The notes beneath the pieces were generated by a model. The model ran no database searches, was not told the origin of the DNA, and saw only the letters and a list, made by a program, of their open reading frames with translations. Below are positions 35,626 to 46,599 of a stretch of 60,000 nucleotides of DNA, piece by piece. Position numbers and translations under genes: made by a program. The DNA comes from Nymphaea colorata. Its lineage: Eukaryota > Streptophyta > Magnoliopsida > Nymphaeales > Nymphaeaceae. Positions within the stretch are counted from its first letter, which is position 1. The number at the start of each line of letters is the position of its first letter. The DNA is taken from assembly GCF_008831285.2 (NCBI RefSeq), contig NC_045138.2, positions 695,143 through 755,142 of the forward strand. The letters are read 5' to 3'.

Positions 35626-35984
35626 AACATTTTAAAACATTTAGCTTCATTCTTCCAATGATCAATGATCAGTGCAGGATTTGCTGAGGAGTGACGCCCA
35701 CACCAGGCTTGGACACTGGCATTATTCCTCTAATGTGGAACGGTGAACAGAAGACTGTTTCTTGTGAACACAGTGTTCTATTCCTCGCATCAAACACCCT
35801 CTTAATGATTTGATAAATGCACACATACACATACACACATATGAAAGGGACGCAAGAAATACTCGCAAATCAGAACTTGCTTAGCCTCAGCAGTCTTGAC
35901 CTAAAGGTACTTATAGTTTTTTTTTTTTCCAAAAACTTGCTTGGATTTGGAGAAGGGGTGTTCCTACCAGTATTTACTCTAGGG

Positions 35985-36130
35985 TTGTACAACAAGTTTA
36001 GCTAACTCGAGCTCAATTCAAACTCGCTCGGTTCAGCTTGACTTGTTCTCAGGCTCGAGTTACATGAACTCAACTCGATTAAACTCGAGTAAACTCATTT
36101 AATCAATAGCAGTCCTTGTCTAAATATCAA
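35985..36130. mobile_element. Partial CTCGAGCTC-rich element
   Basis: Starts GGGTTGTACAACAAGTTTAGC and is packed with CTCGAGTT and AACTCGAGT motifs. Related sequence occurs at 52566-52935 and 55810-56060, so it is a dispersed non-autonomous family. The right boundary is not clear. Confidence 0.45.
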
Positions 36131-36208
36131 ATTGAATAAATGCTCTCATGTACATGAGCTTAATGGTGCAGCAGTACGGTCTAATGGTTTACGCAAGTAC
36201 TACTAATT

Positions 36209-36637
36209 AGGAATGTCGGATTCGAATCAGATATACCCTGAACCGTATCTGTTTTTCAAATATTACACATATTTGGATTTAAATATGAAGAAAGATAATG
36301 TCTGAATTCGAATCCAAATTCGATTTCACCATCTGAATCCAAATTTTACATTATATCAGAATTTGAATTTTGAACGGCATCTAACCAATTTTTACATTTA
36401 TATTGAAATCCAAATTTCAACCCAATCTAACCAATTTTCAAAATATAAGAGCATTAGATATAGTCATTTATTTAAAACTGAGACTGAACAAATTCGAACT
36501 CGATCAGATATTTACATATTTTTGAATATGAATTTGAGACCGATCGGATAAATATGAATCCGATCAGATTTTTTAATTGAATATTATTTTTTTGTCATAC
36601 AGATTTCCTATCTAAATCGGTTATATTGACATTCCTG
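36209..36637. mobile_element. MITE-like element with AGGAATGTC ends
   Basis: The left end AGGAATGTCGGATTCGAATC and the right end GGTTATATTGACATTCCT give a 9-bp inverted terminus (AGGAATGTC/GACATTCCT). The interior repeats GAATCCAAATT and CCGATCAGAT motifs. I could not identify a target duplication. Confidence 0.55.
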
Positions 36638-36734
36638 GCTACTACAAATCTGTGGCCACTTCATTGCCAAATTGTTTTAGGAAAAGCTAAGATAATGCCA
36701 AATTGTTTCGATCCGTGAACAGCAGCGTGCATGG

Positions 36735-37025
36735 AGTTACTGGCATGGTAAAATGTTTGCAAGGCCAAGGAGTCCAATCCCGCCTGCCAACCGATCGTCA
36801 AACGCCGGACCGACGACCACCAGCCTCAGACCACCGAAACCTACGTCGACGGCGTTGAGGAGATAATCGACGCCACTTCCACCACCGCCTAGGCCATTCG
36901 CTAAGGAATCCTCGAAAGGGGTCAGATTATCGAGACGGAACAAACTTTCCGTGCGGCTGGCGAGCCATGGCCGGTCCTCATCCCGAACGCCGAGCTCCAC
37001 CAAACTGCCCCGGCACTAAGGTGCG
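36735..37025. other. GC-rich exon-like island, unassigned
   Basis: A block of about 290 bp with much higher GC than its flanks. The minus strand is open for about 88 codons (36737-37003) with mostly ordinary amino-acid composition, including a Gly-rich stretch. A stop lies just upstream of that frame and I see no clear ATG. On the plus strand the block ends CACTAAG|GTGCGC, a plausible splice donor, followed by T-rich intron-like DNA, but plus-strand frames contain stops. I do not recognise a protein. It could be a pseudogene exon, the first exon of a non-coding RNA, or a captured gene fragment. Confidence 0.3.
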
Positions 37026-38096
37026 CTCTTATTGTTACACTTCTGCGCCTAGTGCAAGCTTGCCTTTCTTTCCTCCTCTCCTCTTATTTCGTTCACGCAT
37101 TTTGTCGAACAATTAGTAGGTTCCTTGTTTCCTTCCATATTGTGCTTATTTAGTTCTCCTACCTGTATATAATTCTTTCCGGTTAGTTCTCCTCTTCTAC
37201 TCTTTATGTTCAAATGCTCATCTTGTCACCCACTTTTTGTCAAGGCCTGTGTTCCAAAGGTTGACGGTATTCTCGTATTTTGACCGTGCCTCCCTGCTTC
37301 CACCTTAACAAACAATGGCATACAAGCTTCTGGTGTTAAATGATGCTAAACTTCAATAATGGAAAGGATTTTAGCTGTTCTGATATATAACAGTTGGCCT
37401 GTGTTTGGTCGACTGAAGAAAGTCTGTGCCTAGGGGACAGGAGAACAGTCTTTAAAATATATTTGAGGTCTTGTCATTTAGAATCGCTATTACTTTGTGA
37501 TGCATGTTATGCCACATATTATCCTGAATTTCTAGTGGGTGCTTCACAATAGTCCCTACACCGTTCAAAATCGCCTATAGAAATATGTTTCTATTCTGCC
37601 TTATTTAGTTTGAACTTGCTTTTGTTCATAGACACGTGATCCATCTTATTTGCCACGTAGTTTGAGAAAATCTCGTAACTGGTGGTGCACTTATAAGCTA
37701 TGCTGTTCCGACAAGAAAATCTGCGGTTGTTTCTGGTGGCTGTTTTTTTGGTAGCTTTCACTTAATTCAGTCTGCGTCTCTGTGATTTGATTCAGAGGTC
37801 ATATTTGCTTTCTACTTCTACTGAGTGTCAAATTTATCACTTTGGACAAATTATGTTGGTGAAGCTCCTTTTCTTCTTAGGCATGAACGGTTTTCATTTC
37901 ATGAATATCACCATTAGTCTGTATTATTTCCAAGATGAAGGATGGTTATTAGTTTCCATTAGACATATCATGTATCCATCTACAGCCACGGAAAGCAATA
38001 GAGAAGTAAAAGGTTTTGATGGTTGCTTGAGGACAAGTTTATGATTCATCTCTGACTAGTCACCCTTATCATTGCACTGGAATTCTGCAATGATTT
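37026..38096. other. T-rich, intron-like DNA, no gene seen
   Basis: Pyrimidine-rich, low-complexity sequence on the plus strand that resembles plant intron or UTR sequence. No recognisable coding exon was found. The frame at 37787-38044 shows no known domain. Confidence 0.35.
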
Positions 38097-38935
38097 TTCA
38101 TGCTTGAATGTGGAGAGTTGAGACTTGAAGTCTCACTTGTTTCTCTTTGAAGGTGTGTTCATTAAAGAGTGATGAGAGCCCCAAAATCACGGCCAAGCCA
38201 TGCTTGCTGTTGTATCTTTTGTTTTGCCGAAAGATTGCTTTTATATATGCTTTTCATTTGAAGTATTAATTGGAAATTGATCTCCATTGGCGTGATCTTG
38301 CTACCTTGTGCTCCAGTTATTCTCCAAGTCCGCACTTGTCTTCCCTTGTCTAAAGATTTTGAGATAATATCGGGAGAGAAGTTGGGATCAGGCCACCATT
38401 TTGCTGCCCATGTCCGCTGTGGAGGCAGAGCCTATCCACTTCATTCTGCTATCTTTTGTGAGGTTATTTTGATCTGGACTCTGTATGTGAACACCAGCAT
38501 GTGATCCGTTCTATGATTGTGCATATACTGAGGCCGCTCCCCCGCTTAGATCCTAGCTGTAAATAATTGAGCAAGGGAAGAGATAGAGACATGGCATTTG
38601 AGGTTCTGGTTTTTTTATTGTACTGCACTCCATGACATTGATTTCTCTTATGTTTAGTTGGTTTGAATACTTAAGCTGGAATATTCAAGACGCCAAGTCA
38701 AACTGAAATGTTTTTATTTTTCTAATGAAACTTACAGTTGAGGTACTTTAGTTTGAACTGCACTGTTGTCAGAATTGGGCTGACTCGAACCAGACTTTTT
38801 TGTTTCATATAGAGTCCGATTCGAGAGGTACGTGTGGCATAATCTCTTTTAGCATGTTCTGTTTTCATTTTTTTGTTCTTTTGCTCTTTGCTTATTATTT
38901 AAAGCCTAAAGGTATGAAATTTTTGTTTGATGTGA

Positions 38936-39303
38936 ATCAATTCCGAATCTGATTGGATTCATCCACTTCTCTGTGGAACGATTCCATGGACTTTAACAAC
39001 ATTAGTGTTGTGAGAATATTTTCCTTTCCCTCTCTGTCTTGATGGCATGTCAGCCTTGATCAATTCCGAATCTGATTGGATTCATCCACTTCTCTGCTGA
39101 ACGATTCCATTCAATTTAACAACATTAGTGTTGTGAGAAAATTTTCCTTTCTCTCTCCGTCTTGATGGCATATCAGCCTTGATCAATTCCGAATCTGATT
39201 GGTCATCCACTTGTCTGCTGAACGATTCCATTCAGTTTAACAACATTAGTGTTGTGAGAAGATCTTCCTTTCCCTCTCTGTTTTGATGGCTCATCAGCCT
39301 TGA
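38936..39303 (+). repeat. Three-unit tandem repeat of about 123 bp (copy 1)
   Basis: Units begin at CAATTCCGAATCTGATTGG (38938, 39061, 39184) and end in GATGGCATGTCAGCCTTGAT or close variants. The third unit lacks three bases after GATTGG. Each unit contains the small palindrome-like AACAACATTAGTGTTGT. Confidence 0.93.
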
Positions 39304-39486
39304 GTTTCTTGTGAAGGCTACTTTGCTGGATATATAACTCGTCAAATCCTCGATTTATTTGACTAGAATCTTCAACTTCTTTGACAAATAATCATCAACT
39401 TTATTTCTGACTCTACAAATAAGGTGCTGATGGATTATGGTTTGCTGTTAAAAAGTATCCAATAATCAGTGTTTGATTGTGTCCAG

Positions 39487-39520
39487 TGGTGCAATTGGTA
39501 AGACAGTGGCACCTAGCTGA
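39487..39520 (+). other. tRNA-like A-box (possible SINE head fragment)
   Basis: The sequence TGGTGCAATTGG fits the RNA polymerase III A-box, but there is no B-box at the expected distance; a TA run follows instead. It is probably a truncated SINE or a chance match. The same site occurs in the second tandem copy at 41103. Confidence 0.3.
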
Positions 39521-39716
39521 CCATATATATATATATACATGGCACACACAACAGAGTAAGATATATATTATGATAATATTTGTCATATATATAGCTCCAT
39601 TTGACCTCCTTAAACAAAGCAAAAATGCAAGATCTGAAGCAAAATAAGACCTTGATTCCAAGACAAATTTCAACCAGAGCCAATTAGCTTAAAGGCTCAT
39701 AGACACAACAAATTCA

Positions 39717-41333
39717 TGCTTGAATGTGGAGAGTTGGGACTTGAAGTCTCACTTGTTTCTCTTTGAAGGTGTGTTCATTAAAGAGTGATGAGAGCCCCAA
39801 AATCACGGCCAAGCCATGCTTGCTGTTGTATCTTTTGTTTTGCCGAAAGATTGCTTTTATATATGCTTTTCATTTGAAGTATTAATTGGAAATTGATCTC
39901 CATTGGCGTGATCTTGCTACCTTGTGCTCCAGTTATTCTCCAAGTCCGCACTTGTCTTCCCTTGTCTAAAGATTTTGAGATAATATCGGGAGAGAAGTTG
40001 GGATCAGGCCACCATTTTGCTGCCCATGTCCGCTGTGGAGGCAGAGCCTATCCACTTCATTCTGCTATCTTTTGTGAGGTTATTTTGATCTGGACTCTGT
40101 ATGTGAACACCAGCATGTGATCCGTTCTATGATTGTGCATATACTGAGGCCGCTCCCCCGCTTAGATCCTAGCTGTAAATAATTGAGCAAGGGAAGAGAT
40201 AGAGACATGGCGTTTGAGGTTCTGGTTTTTTTATTGTACTGCACTCCATGACATTGATTTCTCTTATGTTTAGTTGGTTTGAATACTTAAGCTGGAATAT
40301 TCAAGACGCCAAGTCAAACTGAAATGTTTTTATTTTTCTAATGAAACTTACAGTTGAGGTACTTTAGTTTGAACTGCACTGTTGTCAGAATTGGGCTGAC
40401 TCGAACCAGACTTTTTTGTTTCATATAGAGTCCGATTCGAGAGGTACGTGTGGCATAATCTCTTTTAGCATGTTCTGTTTTCATTTTTTTGTTCTTTTGC
40501 TCTTTGCTTATTATTTAAAGCCTAAAGGTATGAAATTTTTGTTTGATGTGAATCAATTCCGAATCTGATTGGATTCATCCACTTCTCTGTGGAACGATTC
40601 CATGGACTTTAACAACATTAGTGTTGTGAGAATATTTTCCTTTCCCTCTCTGTCTTGATGGCATGTCAGCCTTGATCAATTCCGAATCTGATTGGATTCA
40701 TCCACTTCTCTGCTGAACGATTCCATTCAATTTAACAACATTAGTGTTGTGAGAAAATTTTCCTTTCTCTCTCCGTCTTGATGGCATATCAGCCTTGATC
40801 AATTCCGAATCTGATTGGTCATCCACTTGTCTGCTGAACGATTCCATTCAGTTTAACAACATTAGTGTTGTGAGAAGATCTTCCTTTCCCTCTCTGTTTT
40901 GATGGCTCATCAGCCTTGAGTTTCTTGTGAAGGCTACTTTGCTGGATATATAACTCGTCAAATCCTCGATTTATTTGACTAGAATCTTCAACTTCTTTGA
41001 CAAATAATCATCAACTTTATTTCTGACTCTACAAATAAGGTGCTGATGGATTATGGTTTGCTGTTAAAAAGTATCCAATAATCAGTATTTGATTGTGTCC
41101 AGTGGTGCAATTGGTAAGACAGTGGCACCTAGCTGACCATATATATATATATACATGGCACACACAACAGAGTAAGATATATATTATGATAATATTTGTC
41201 ATATATATAGCTCCATTTGGCCTCCTTAAACAAAGCAAAAATGCAAGATCTAAAGCAAAATAAGACCTTGATTCCAAGACAAATTTCAACCAGAGCCAAT
41301 TAGCTTAAAGGCTCATAGACACAACAAATTCAT
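39717..41333. repeat. Tandem duplication, copy 2 (unit 1,616 bp)
   Basis: Second copy of the unit starting at 38097. Differences noted by eye (copy 1 to copy 2): A to G near 39737, A to G in CATGGCRTTTGAGG, G to A in CAGTRTTTGATTG, A to G in TTTGRCCTCC, and G to A in GATCTRAAGC. All are transitions. The copy stops about 150 bp beyond the SWEET1 stop codon, so it lies at or inside that gene's 3' end. Confidence 0.95.
40552..40919 (+). repeat. Three-unit tandem repeat of about 123 bp (copy 2)
   Basis: The same triple repeat as at 38936-39303, carried along in the 1,616-bp duplication without unit gain or loss. Confidence 0.93.
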
Positions 41334-41481
41334 CGTCCAAAGAAAATCAAATTTCAAGAAAGCGTCCAAAAAATTAGAAATTCCTAAAGACAGGCCACCC
41401 ATGGAAGCCTACTTAGCAGTCCATGAATCCAGCAAGGTCACGTGACCTTCCGGCTGCGGCGCCTGCTGCAAGAAGGGGAAG

Positions 41482-44400
41482 TCACGTGCGTGTTGCCTTG
41501 CCACCATTGCTGAGGAGAGAAGAAGGCTCCTTCTTGTTGGTGCTGTTTTCCTCATGCTTGATGCTTCCCATCTCCATGGCATCTGCATCAGCAGCAGAAG
41601 AGTCCATGCCTTTGGCCTTGCTGCTGCTCACTACCTTCTGGTCTTTCTTGTCTTTACCACCCCAATCTCTATAGATGGCATACAAGATGAGTTGCAGAGT
41701 TCCCAGCCCACACCCAAACCCATTAGGGACCTGCAACCAGAAATCAGAAATCCGACCAACACATTAGACCTATTCAATTCTGCAAACACCCGTATCGGAT
41801 CTGAATCATTTTACACAATGATACAGGTCTAGTATCAGGCCGCATCAGCCTTTTCCAATCATCTTAGACATCTCATATCTTAATTGCATTTAGAACAAAT
41901 TAGAGTGAAATCTAATATAGAACTACTTCAAAATTAAGCTACAAAATGCAAGATATATCAAACTGTTTTGTGTGGAGTCTGTCTCAGTTTGACCAAGGAG
42001 GCCGATTTATTCTGACACAAACCGATACTGGGCCATAGAGGTTGGATAATAACAGATTGATTGTCTTAAGAAAAGGAATTTTGTGGGCACCCATTTTAAA
42101 GATTGTTCTAGATGATTCTATTCTTCGGACAAATGTCGGTTTTTTTTAAAATATCATTGTCATCACCGATCCTCATCGTCGTCATCATCATCATCATCAT
42201 CATCATTATCATCATCCAACCTTATCCCACCTACATTGCACCAACTTTCTTCAATTTGCATGGATTTCAGGGTAATTTAGAGTCATCTTACACCACCTAG
42301 ACAGCCAATCATACATGTCACACTAAAAGTCACGGATTTGTTCGCACCATTTGTTGGCCGCTGGATAAAGACACGTGGATACAGATCGCGAACCAGATGA
42401 ACAATCCCCAAGTGAGATGTGCGGCCAGGATTGATACAATGATTTCCACCCGCGACGACAACTAGTTCTAAACGAAACCAACAATGGCCTAGATCAAGGG
42501 ACCCAGATGGACCTCTACCACCAGAAACCCTAAGCTCAGTCTGCATAGTCAGGGGCAGAGGCAAGGGTTTTGAATCTAAGATTTTGAACTTTTAAACTTC
42601 ACCTCTTAAATTTTTTGAATTTTTTTCTTTGGTACCTCTAAAATTTTTGAAAAACGTATTTGCCCCTGACCGTAAATTTCATACAATTTATTTATTCATG
42701 TCATTTTCGTGTTCAGCCTTTTTTAAGAAAAATCTTGGCTCTGCCACCACCTACCAAGGTTTTGAACTTGATTGTGAAGCTAAAGATCAGGTGTGCCACT
42801 CAAGCACAGTGGGCTAAAAACAAGCCAAACATTCTCAAACATTATTAAATGCTTTTTAAGAAAAAAACCTTTGGTGTACGTTGGAATCAATTATTGTTGC
42901 CGCATTTTCTGTTCATTTTTATCATTATTCCAAGCAATTTATTGTTTGTGGGCCTTCAGGTGAAAAGGAAGCTGGAAAAACAATGCTGATTCATGCATGA
43001 GATATAAAATACAAGAATCCAATGTTATGAAACAGATAACTTTTTATATTAAAAGTTTCCAAATGTCAAAAAAGCTTTCTTACTAAGAAAAAGAGCTGGA
43101 TAGAGTTGAAGGCATGTCATTGCAGACCCAAAACAGACAAAGAACTACCCATTTCCTTTTGACTTCTATTATTTGTTTGTGGGTGCATGTGTGTGCGTGT
43201 GCGTGCATGCACACATTATGTCCAATAAAAATGCCTAAAAATGAAGCATCAGTGTCCGCGTTTAAGATAAATAGAGAGATAGAGAGAGAAAGTACTCACA
43301 GCAATGAAGGGATCGCGACCAAGGAGGCCATAGATGAACCAGGAGGTGCCGCAGAGGAAAACAAAGAGAGAGAGGAAGAAAGGCATGTACTCCACACTCT
43401 TGGTCTTGATCACCAACCTCTAAACATCCAACAAAAAACCAAGCAAAATCAGCTCACTCAATTAATAATCAAGTCCAACACAAATCAACACAATGGCTAA
43501 TTAAAGTGAAGAACAGAAGCACAGCCCCCTTTCTCTTGTTCTCCCTATTATCAACTAACTCAAAAATTACAACGAGTGGTGACCATACTCATTTATCATA
43601 TTAGAGATTTACTTCACCTACAAGGTTAGCAATGATTCAAAGGAAAAGGGCATTTTGGTCATTTGGGTCGCCCATGCAGAGGGGAAAGGGCATTGTGGTC
43701 ATTTGGGTTGCCCTATAGCAGAGGGAAAAGGGCAGTTTGGTCATTTGGTTTGCCAATGGCAGAGGGAAGGGTATTTTGGTCTTTTGGGTTGCCCCAAAAA
43801 GAGGTAATAATACAAAATAGTTTGCACCATACAACCCACCAAGTGTGAGGTAGGACCCATTTTACCAACCAACAGTTCCCTGAAAACAAGGGACATCCAT
43901 CTAAAATGATATCACAGTAGCTAATAATGTCACCCTTTTTATAACTTTTTATCCAAAAAATTTCCCTCCGTTTTGTTTCTTTGGTCAGGTCTTTCATAAA
44001 TATGTCATCCTTTTTCAATTTTCATTCCAGGAGTTCTTTCTTTTCCTGGTTATTTTGGTTCTTCTCATTATATTTAATGAAAATTAACAAATAAATATCT
44101 CCAATTTTTCAACATCAGATTAAAAGCTATTGACACACGCCTCAAAGATGTCAATTGTTATTTTTACTTTTTTTTTTGAAATATTTACTATTTCACAAAA
44201 TCATATATACGGATTGTCTAAAATTTTGGTAGATAAAAAAATTCACAGGTCAATGTAAAAGAGAGAAGGGAATGGTGTTCGTCAATTACCATGATGGAGA
44301 GCGGGGAGGCGTACATGCAGATGGAGAAGATGGTGGCGGCGAAGCCGCAGAAGATTTTCCGGTGCTGGCCGTGCAGCGCCAGCAGGGAGACGAGCACCAC

Positions 44401-45295
44401 CCCGGCGAAGACGGTGAGTATCAGCGCCAGCAGGCCCGCGACCTTCGCCCTCGTCCTGCCGTTGATCGCGAAGACCAGGAACAGCACCACGTACACCGCT
44501 TCGATCGCCGTCCCCGCGCCGTTGATCGTGCTCACCAACAGGTTGTGCGGCGACACGAACGGCAGCCCGTACCACGCCGACAGCAGGCAGTTCAATAGCG
44601 TCGCCACGTAAGGCACGCCGGAAAAGTCCTCCGTCGACCTGCTCTTCACTATCCTCTTGAACGTTAGCCTGCACCCATTCCCCCGCCGAGACACTCCCTT
44701 TAATTTTCATTACTCAAAACATACTAATGCAGTCTATGAATCTCAGTATCAGCGTTTCAAAGAAGGCAAGATAACTCGAAAATCTCAATCTTGGTGTTGC
44801 TTTTTTTTTTTTTTTTTCCAATTTTCTTCTGTTTTCCGATCTCCCTTCTTTCTCTCAAATAATGAATCAGACCAAGAAAATCTACTTCTGATGAACGAGT
44901 TAATCTTTTTAAAGCGTTTTTTTTCTTCTTTAATGCCATGAAACACCCCAAAAGAAATTGGTTTCTAAAAAATATTTCTGGTTAATAAGTATTACTTTTT
45001 TTTGGAAAAATTATTCGAAATTATGAGCTTTCACTGAATTTTCAGAAACTGTTCCATGATATCAAACGCTTCCTAAACACAATCATGGGGAAAGTAATCT
45101 GTGATCAAACTCTCTGCCCACCAAGTCTCTTCCCCAATATGCAGATCCTGCCTTGAATTTATTATCCAGGTTTAATTTCATTTACCATTTGGGGGTAAAT
45201 TTATATTATATACGGTTTTAGCTTCTCAAAACAGCACAACAGTTTCGCGGTACATGTGGGAAGGAGTATCAGAGTAGAAACTAAAAAGGATATAT

Positions 45296-45363
<68 letters not shown>

Positions 45364-46049
45364 AGAGGTTAAAATGCATGTGAGGTGAATAGGGGACAAG
45401 CTACTATGAATGATATGCAAAGAAGACAAATATTATTGGGATTCCAAACGAGGGTAGAACTGGTTTTGCCGGTAATGTACGTGGCATTATTGGCAGGACA
45501 TAAACCAATGGGCTGACAGAGAATCAAAGTAAGGATTCTACGCAGTTCGATCGAAACATTCGGTTATTAATTAATATAAAGAAACCTTAATAAATCCTTA
45601 TAATCTGACATGAAACTTCGTTCGTTTTAGCTAAAAGTACAAGAAAGATCCATAAAAGAACAACAAGAAAGCTACCATCTTCTTCTTGAGCAGAGTCTTT
45701 GAAACAAATGACAGTTTTTCATCATCTAAACTATTTCTTAAGAAGATATTAAACCTCCTAAACGAAGAAAATGAATGAATGACCAGACGATCCATGGAAG
45801 CCATGGTAAAGAGTTTAGACAGAGAAAGCCGATGAATCAGAGAAGGGAAGGAAGATGCTCACGCTGGTGCCAAGAAAAGAAAGAGAGCAGCGGCATTCCC
45901 TGTAACCAAGAGCAACAAAGCGACGAAACAATCAGTGACCAACTAAAAGAACTGCAGAGGCAACGGAAGCATGTTAATGAATCTAAAAAGAGCAAAGAAT
46001 AAAGAAACGGCTCACCGAAAATCCCAAACACGAAATGCAAGATCTCCAT
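41482..46049 (-). CDS. SWEET1: SWEET1-type sugar facilitator
   Basis: Seven-helix membrane uniporter for hexoses, built of two MtN3/saliva triple-helix repeats (family knowledge). Exons on the minus strand: 46049-46016, 45899-45863, 44668-44290, 43419-43300, 41730-41482. They total 819 nt with a continuous frame (272 aa; Arabidopsis SWEET1 is 247). Key positions align directly: Pro23, Pro43, Ser54, Tyr57, Gly58 and Asn73 in the first repeat; Pro146, Pro163, Trp177, Pro192 and Asn193 in the second, one residue later than in Arabidopsis. Motifs [31 protein letters not shown] and MYASPLSIM are clade I hallmarks. The C-terminal tail after residue 203 is hydrophilic and longer than usual. Exon 3 (379 nt) covers what is normally two exons and has about 94% G/C at third codon positions. 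A TATA box lies at 46213-46223. The 3' end abuts the large tandem duplication. Confidence 0.95.
42173..42216 (+). repeat. (ATC)n microsatellite in SWEET1 intron 4
   Basis: A run of CAT/ATC trinucleotides with two CGT variants and one TTA interruption. Confidence 0.9.
42550..42749. mobile_element. hAT-type MITE in SWEET1 intron 4
   Basis: The left end CAGGGGCAGAGGCAAGGG and the right end TTGGCTCTGCCACC are inverted relatives of the CAGGGGCGGAGCCA terminus. The interior is AT-rich, without coding capacity. No clear target duplication. Confidence 0.55.
43644..43803. repeat. Four-unit minisatellite (40-42 bp) in SWEET1 intron 3
   Basis: Units share AAAGGGCATTTTGGTCATTTG and end in GCAGAGGG. The GGTCATTT-type anchor recurs at about 43658, 43698, 43740 and 43779. 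Units are diverged but clearly tandem. Frames across the repeat are open on both strands only because the unit lacks stops. Confidence 0.88.
45311..45358 (+). repeat. (GA)n microsatellite in SWEET1 intron 2
   Basis: About 23 GA units preceded by a short TA run. Confidence 0.96.
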
Positions 46050-46190
46050 GCCTTGGCCTCTATCTCAATATGTTCAGTAGAAGAAGAAGAAGAAGAAGAA
46101 GAAGGTATTGAAGAAGAAGAAGAAAAGGGTATTGGGTGTTTTAGAGAGAGAGAGAGAGAGAGAGGGAGGGAGAAAATGAGAGCTAGAGGT
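46050..46190 (-). promoter_or_regulatory. SWEET1 5' leader with TTC and CT repeats
   Basis: Between the TATA box and the start codon, the sense (minus) strand carries a (TTC)n run (plus-strand GAA at 46081-46104) and a (CT)n run (plus-strand GA at 46144-46164). The leader is therefore almost pure pyrimidine on the RNA. Length changes here could affect expression (inference). Confidence 0.65.
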
Positions 46191-46212
46191 GAAAGGAAGT
46201 GATGTGCGTAAG

Positions 46213-46223
46213 GTTATATATAG
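46213..46223 (-). promoter_or_regulatory. TATA box of SWEET1
   Basis: The minus strand reads CTATATATAAC, a near-consensus plant TATA box, about 165 bp upstream of the start codon. It predicts a transcription start near 46185. Confidence 0.7.
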
Positions 46224-46488
46224 ACAACAGAGTGGAGGGAATCCTGACGGGGAAATTTGCTTCGTCCTTATCTGTTACTTGCAGTGTTCGAGTAAAAGGT
46301 CGCCTACAGACAAAAGATCGACGTCCTCTCTCTCTCTCTCCGTAAATCTTTCAGCTATTTACCAGTTTTCTATACGTAAATTTTTCTACCCTTACCTTTT
46401 ACCTCATGAATTGTTCTTTTCCATCTTCTTAATAAACGTGCTACATTTGCTTAACGATGCATTATTTTCACATGCCGTGCAACCATGG

Positions 46489-46567
46489 CACTCGATCGTC
46501 TTGTCCGTGTTGTCCCTCTCCTTCTCTCTCTTAAGGAGAGGGACAACACGGACAAGACGATCGAGTG
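46489..46567. repeat. Perfect 35-bp inverted repeat with 9-nt loop
   Basis: The left arm (46489-46523) starts CACTCGATCGTCTTGTCC and ends CTCTCCTT. The right arm (46533-46567) is its exact inverse complement. The loop 46524-46532 is CTCTCTCTT. A TA run follows at 46572. It lies about 270-350 bp upstream of the TATA box of SWEET1. It could be a young fold-back element, a repair-made palindrome or a small-RNA hairpin. Confidence 0.95.
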
Positions 46568-46599
46568 TTCTATATATATATATATATAAACTAATATAC

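Larger units (their letters stand above)
38097..39716. repeat. Tandem duplication, copy 1 (unit 1,616 bp)
   Basis: Every base I compared recurs 1,616 bp to the right, with about five substitutions and no indel found by eye. The unit starts TTCATGCTTGAATGTGG and ends ACACAACAAATTCAT. The pentamer TTCAT stands at both outer breakpoints and at the junction (38097, 39713, 41329). The unit contains a triple 123-bp repeat, a TA run and a tRNA-like A-box. I recognise no protein. Confidence 0.95.

Noticed and set aside
38277-38504. A 75-codon frame present twice (also 39893-40120), first read as a duplicated small gene
   Set aside because: The repetition is explained by the 1,616-bp tandem duplication. 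The frame lacks a proper ATG start and has no recognisable domain.
39413-39673. Minus-strand frame repeated at 41029-41289
   Set aside because: Same duplication. It crosses a TA run and has no homology that I recognise.
43637-43848. Repeated peptide WSFGLP-like on the plus strand and NDQNALF-like on the minus strand
   Set aside because: It comes from the intronic minisatellite; the unit happens to lack stop codons.
44272-44710. Several overlapping frames on both strands around SWEET1 exon 3
   Set aside because: Shadows of the GC-rich exon. Only the minus-strand frame of 44668-44290 matches SWEET1 and splices correctly.
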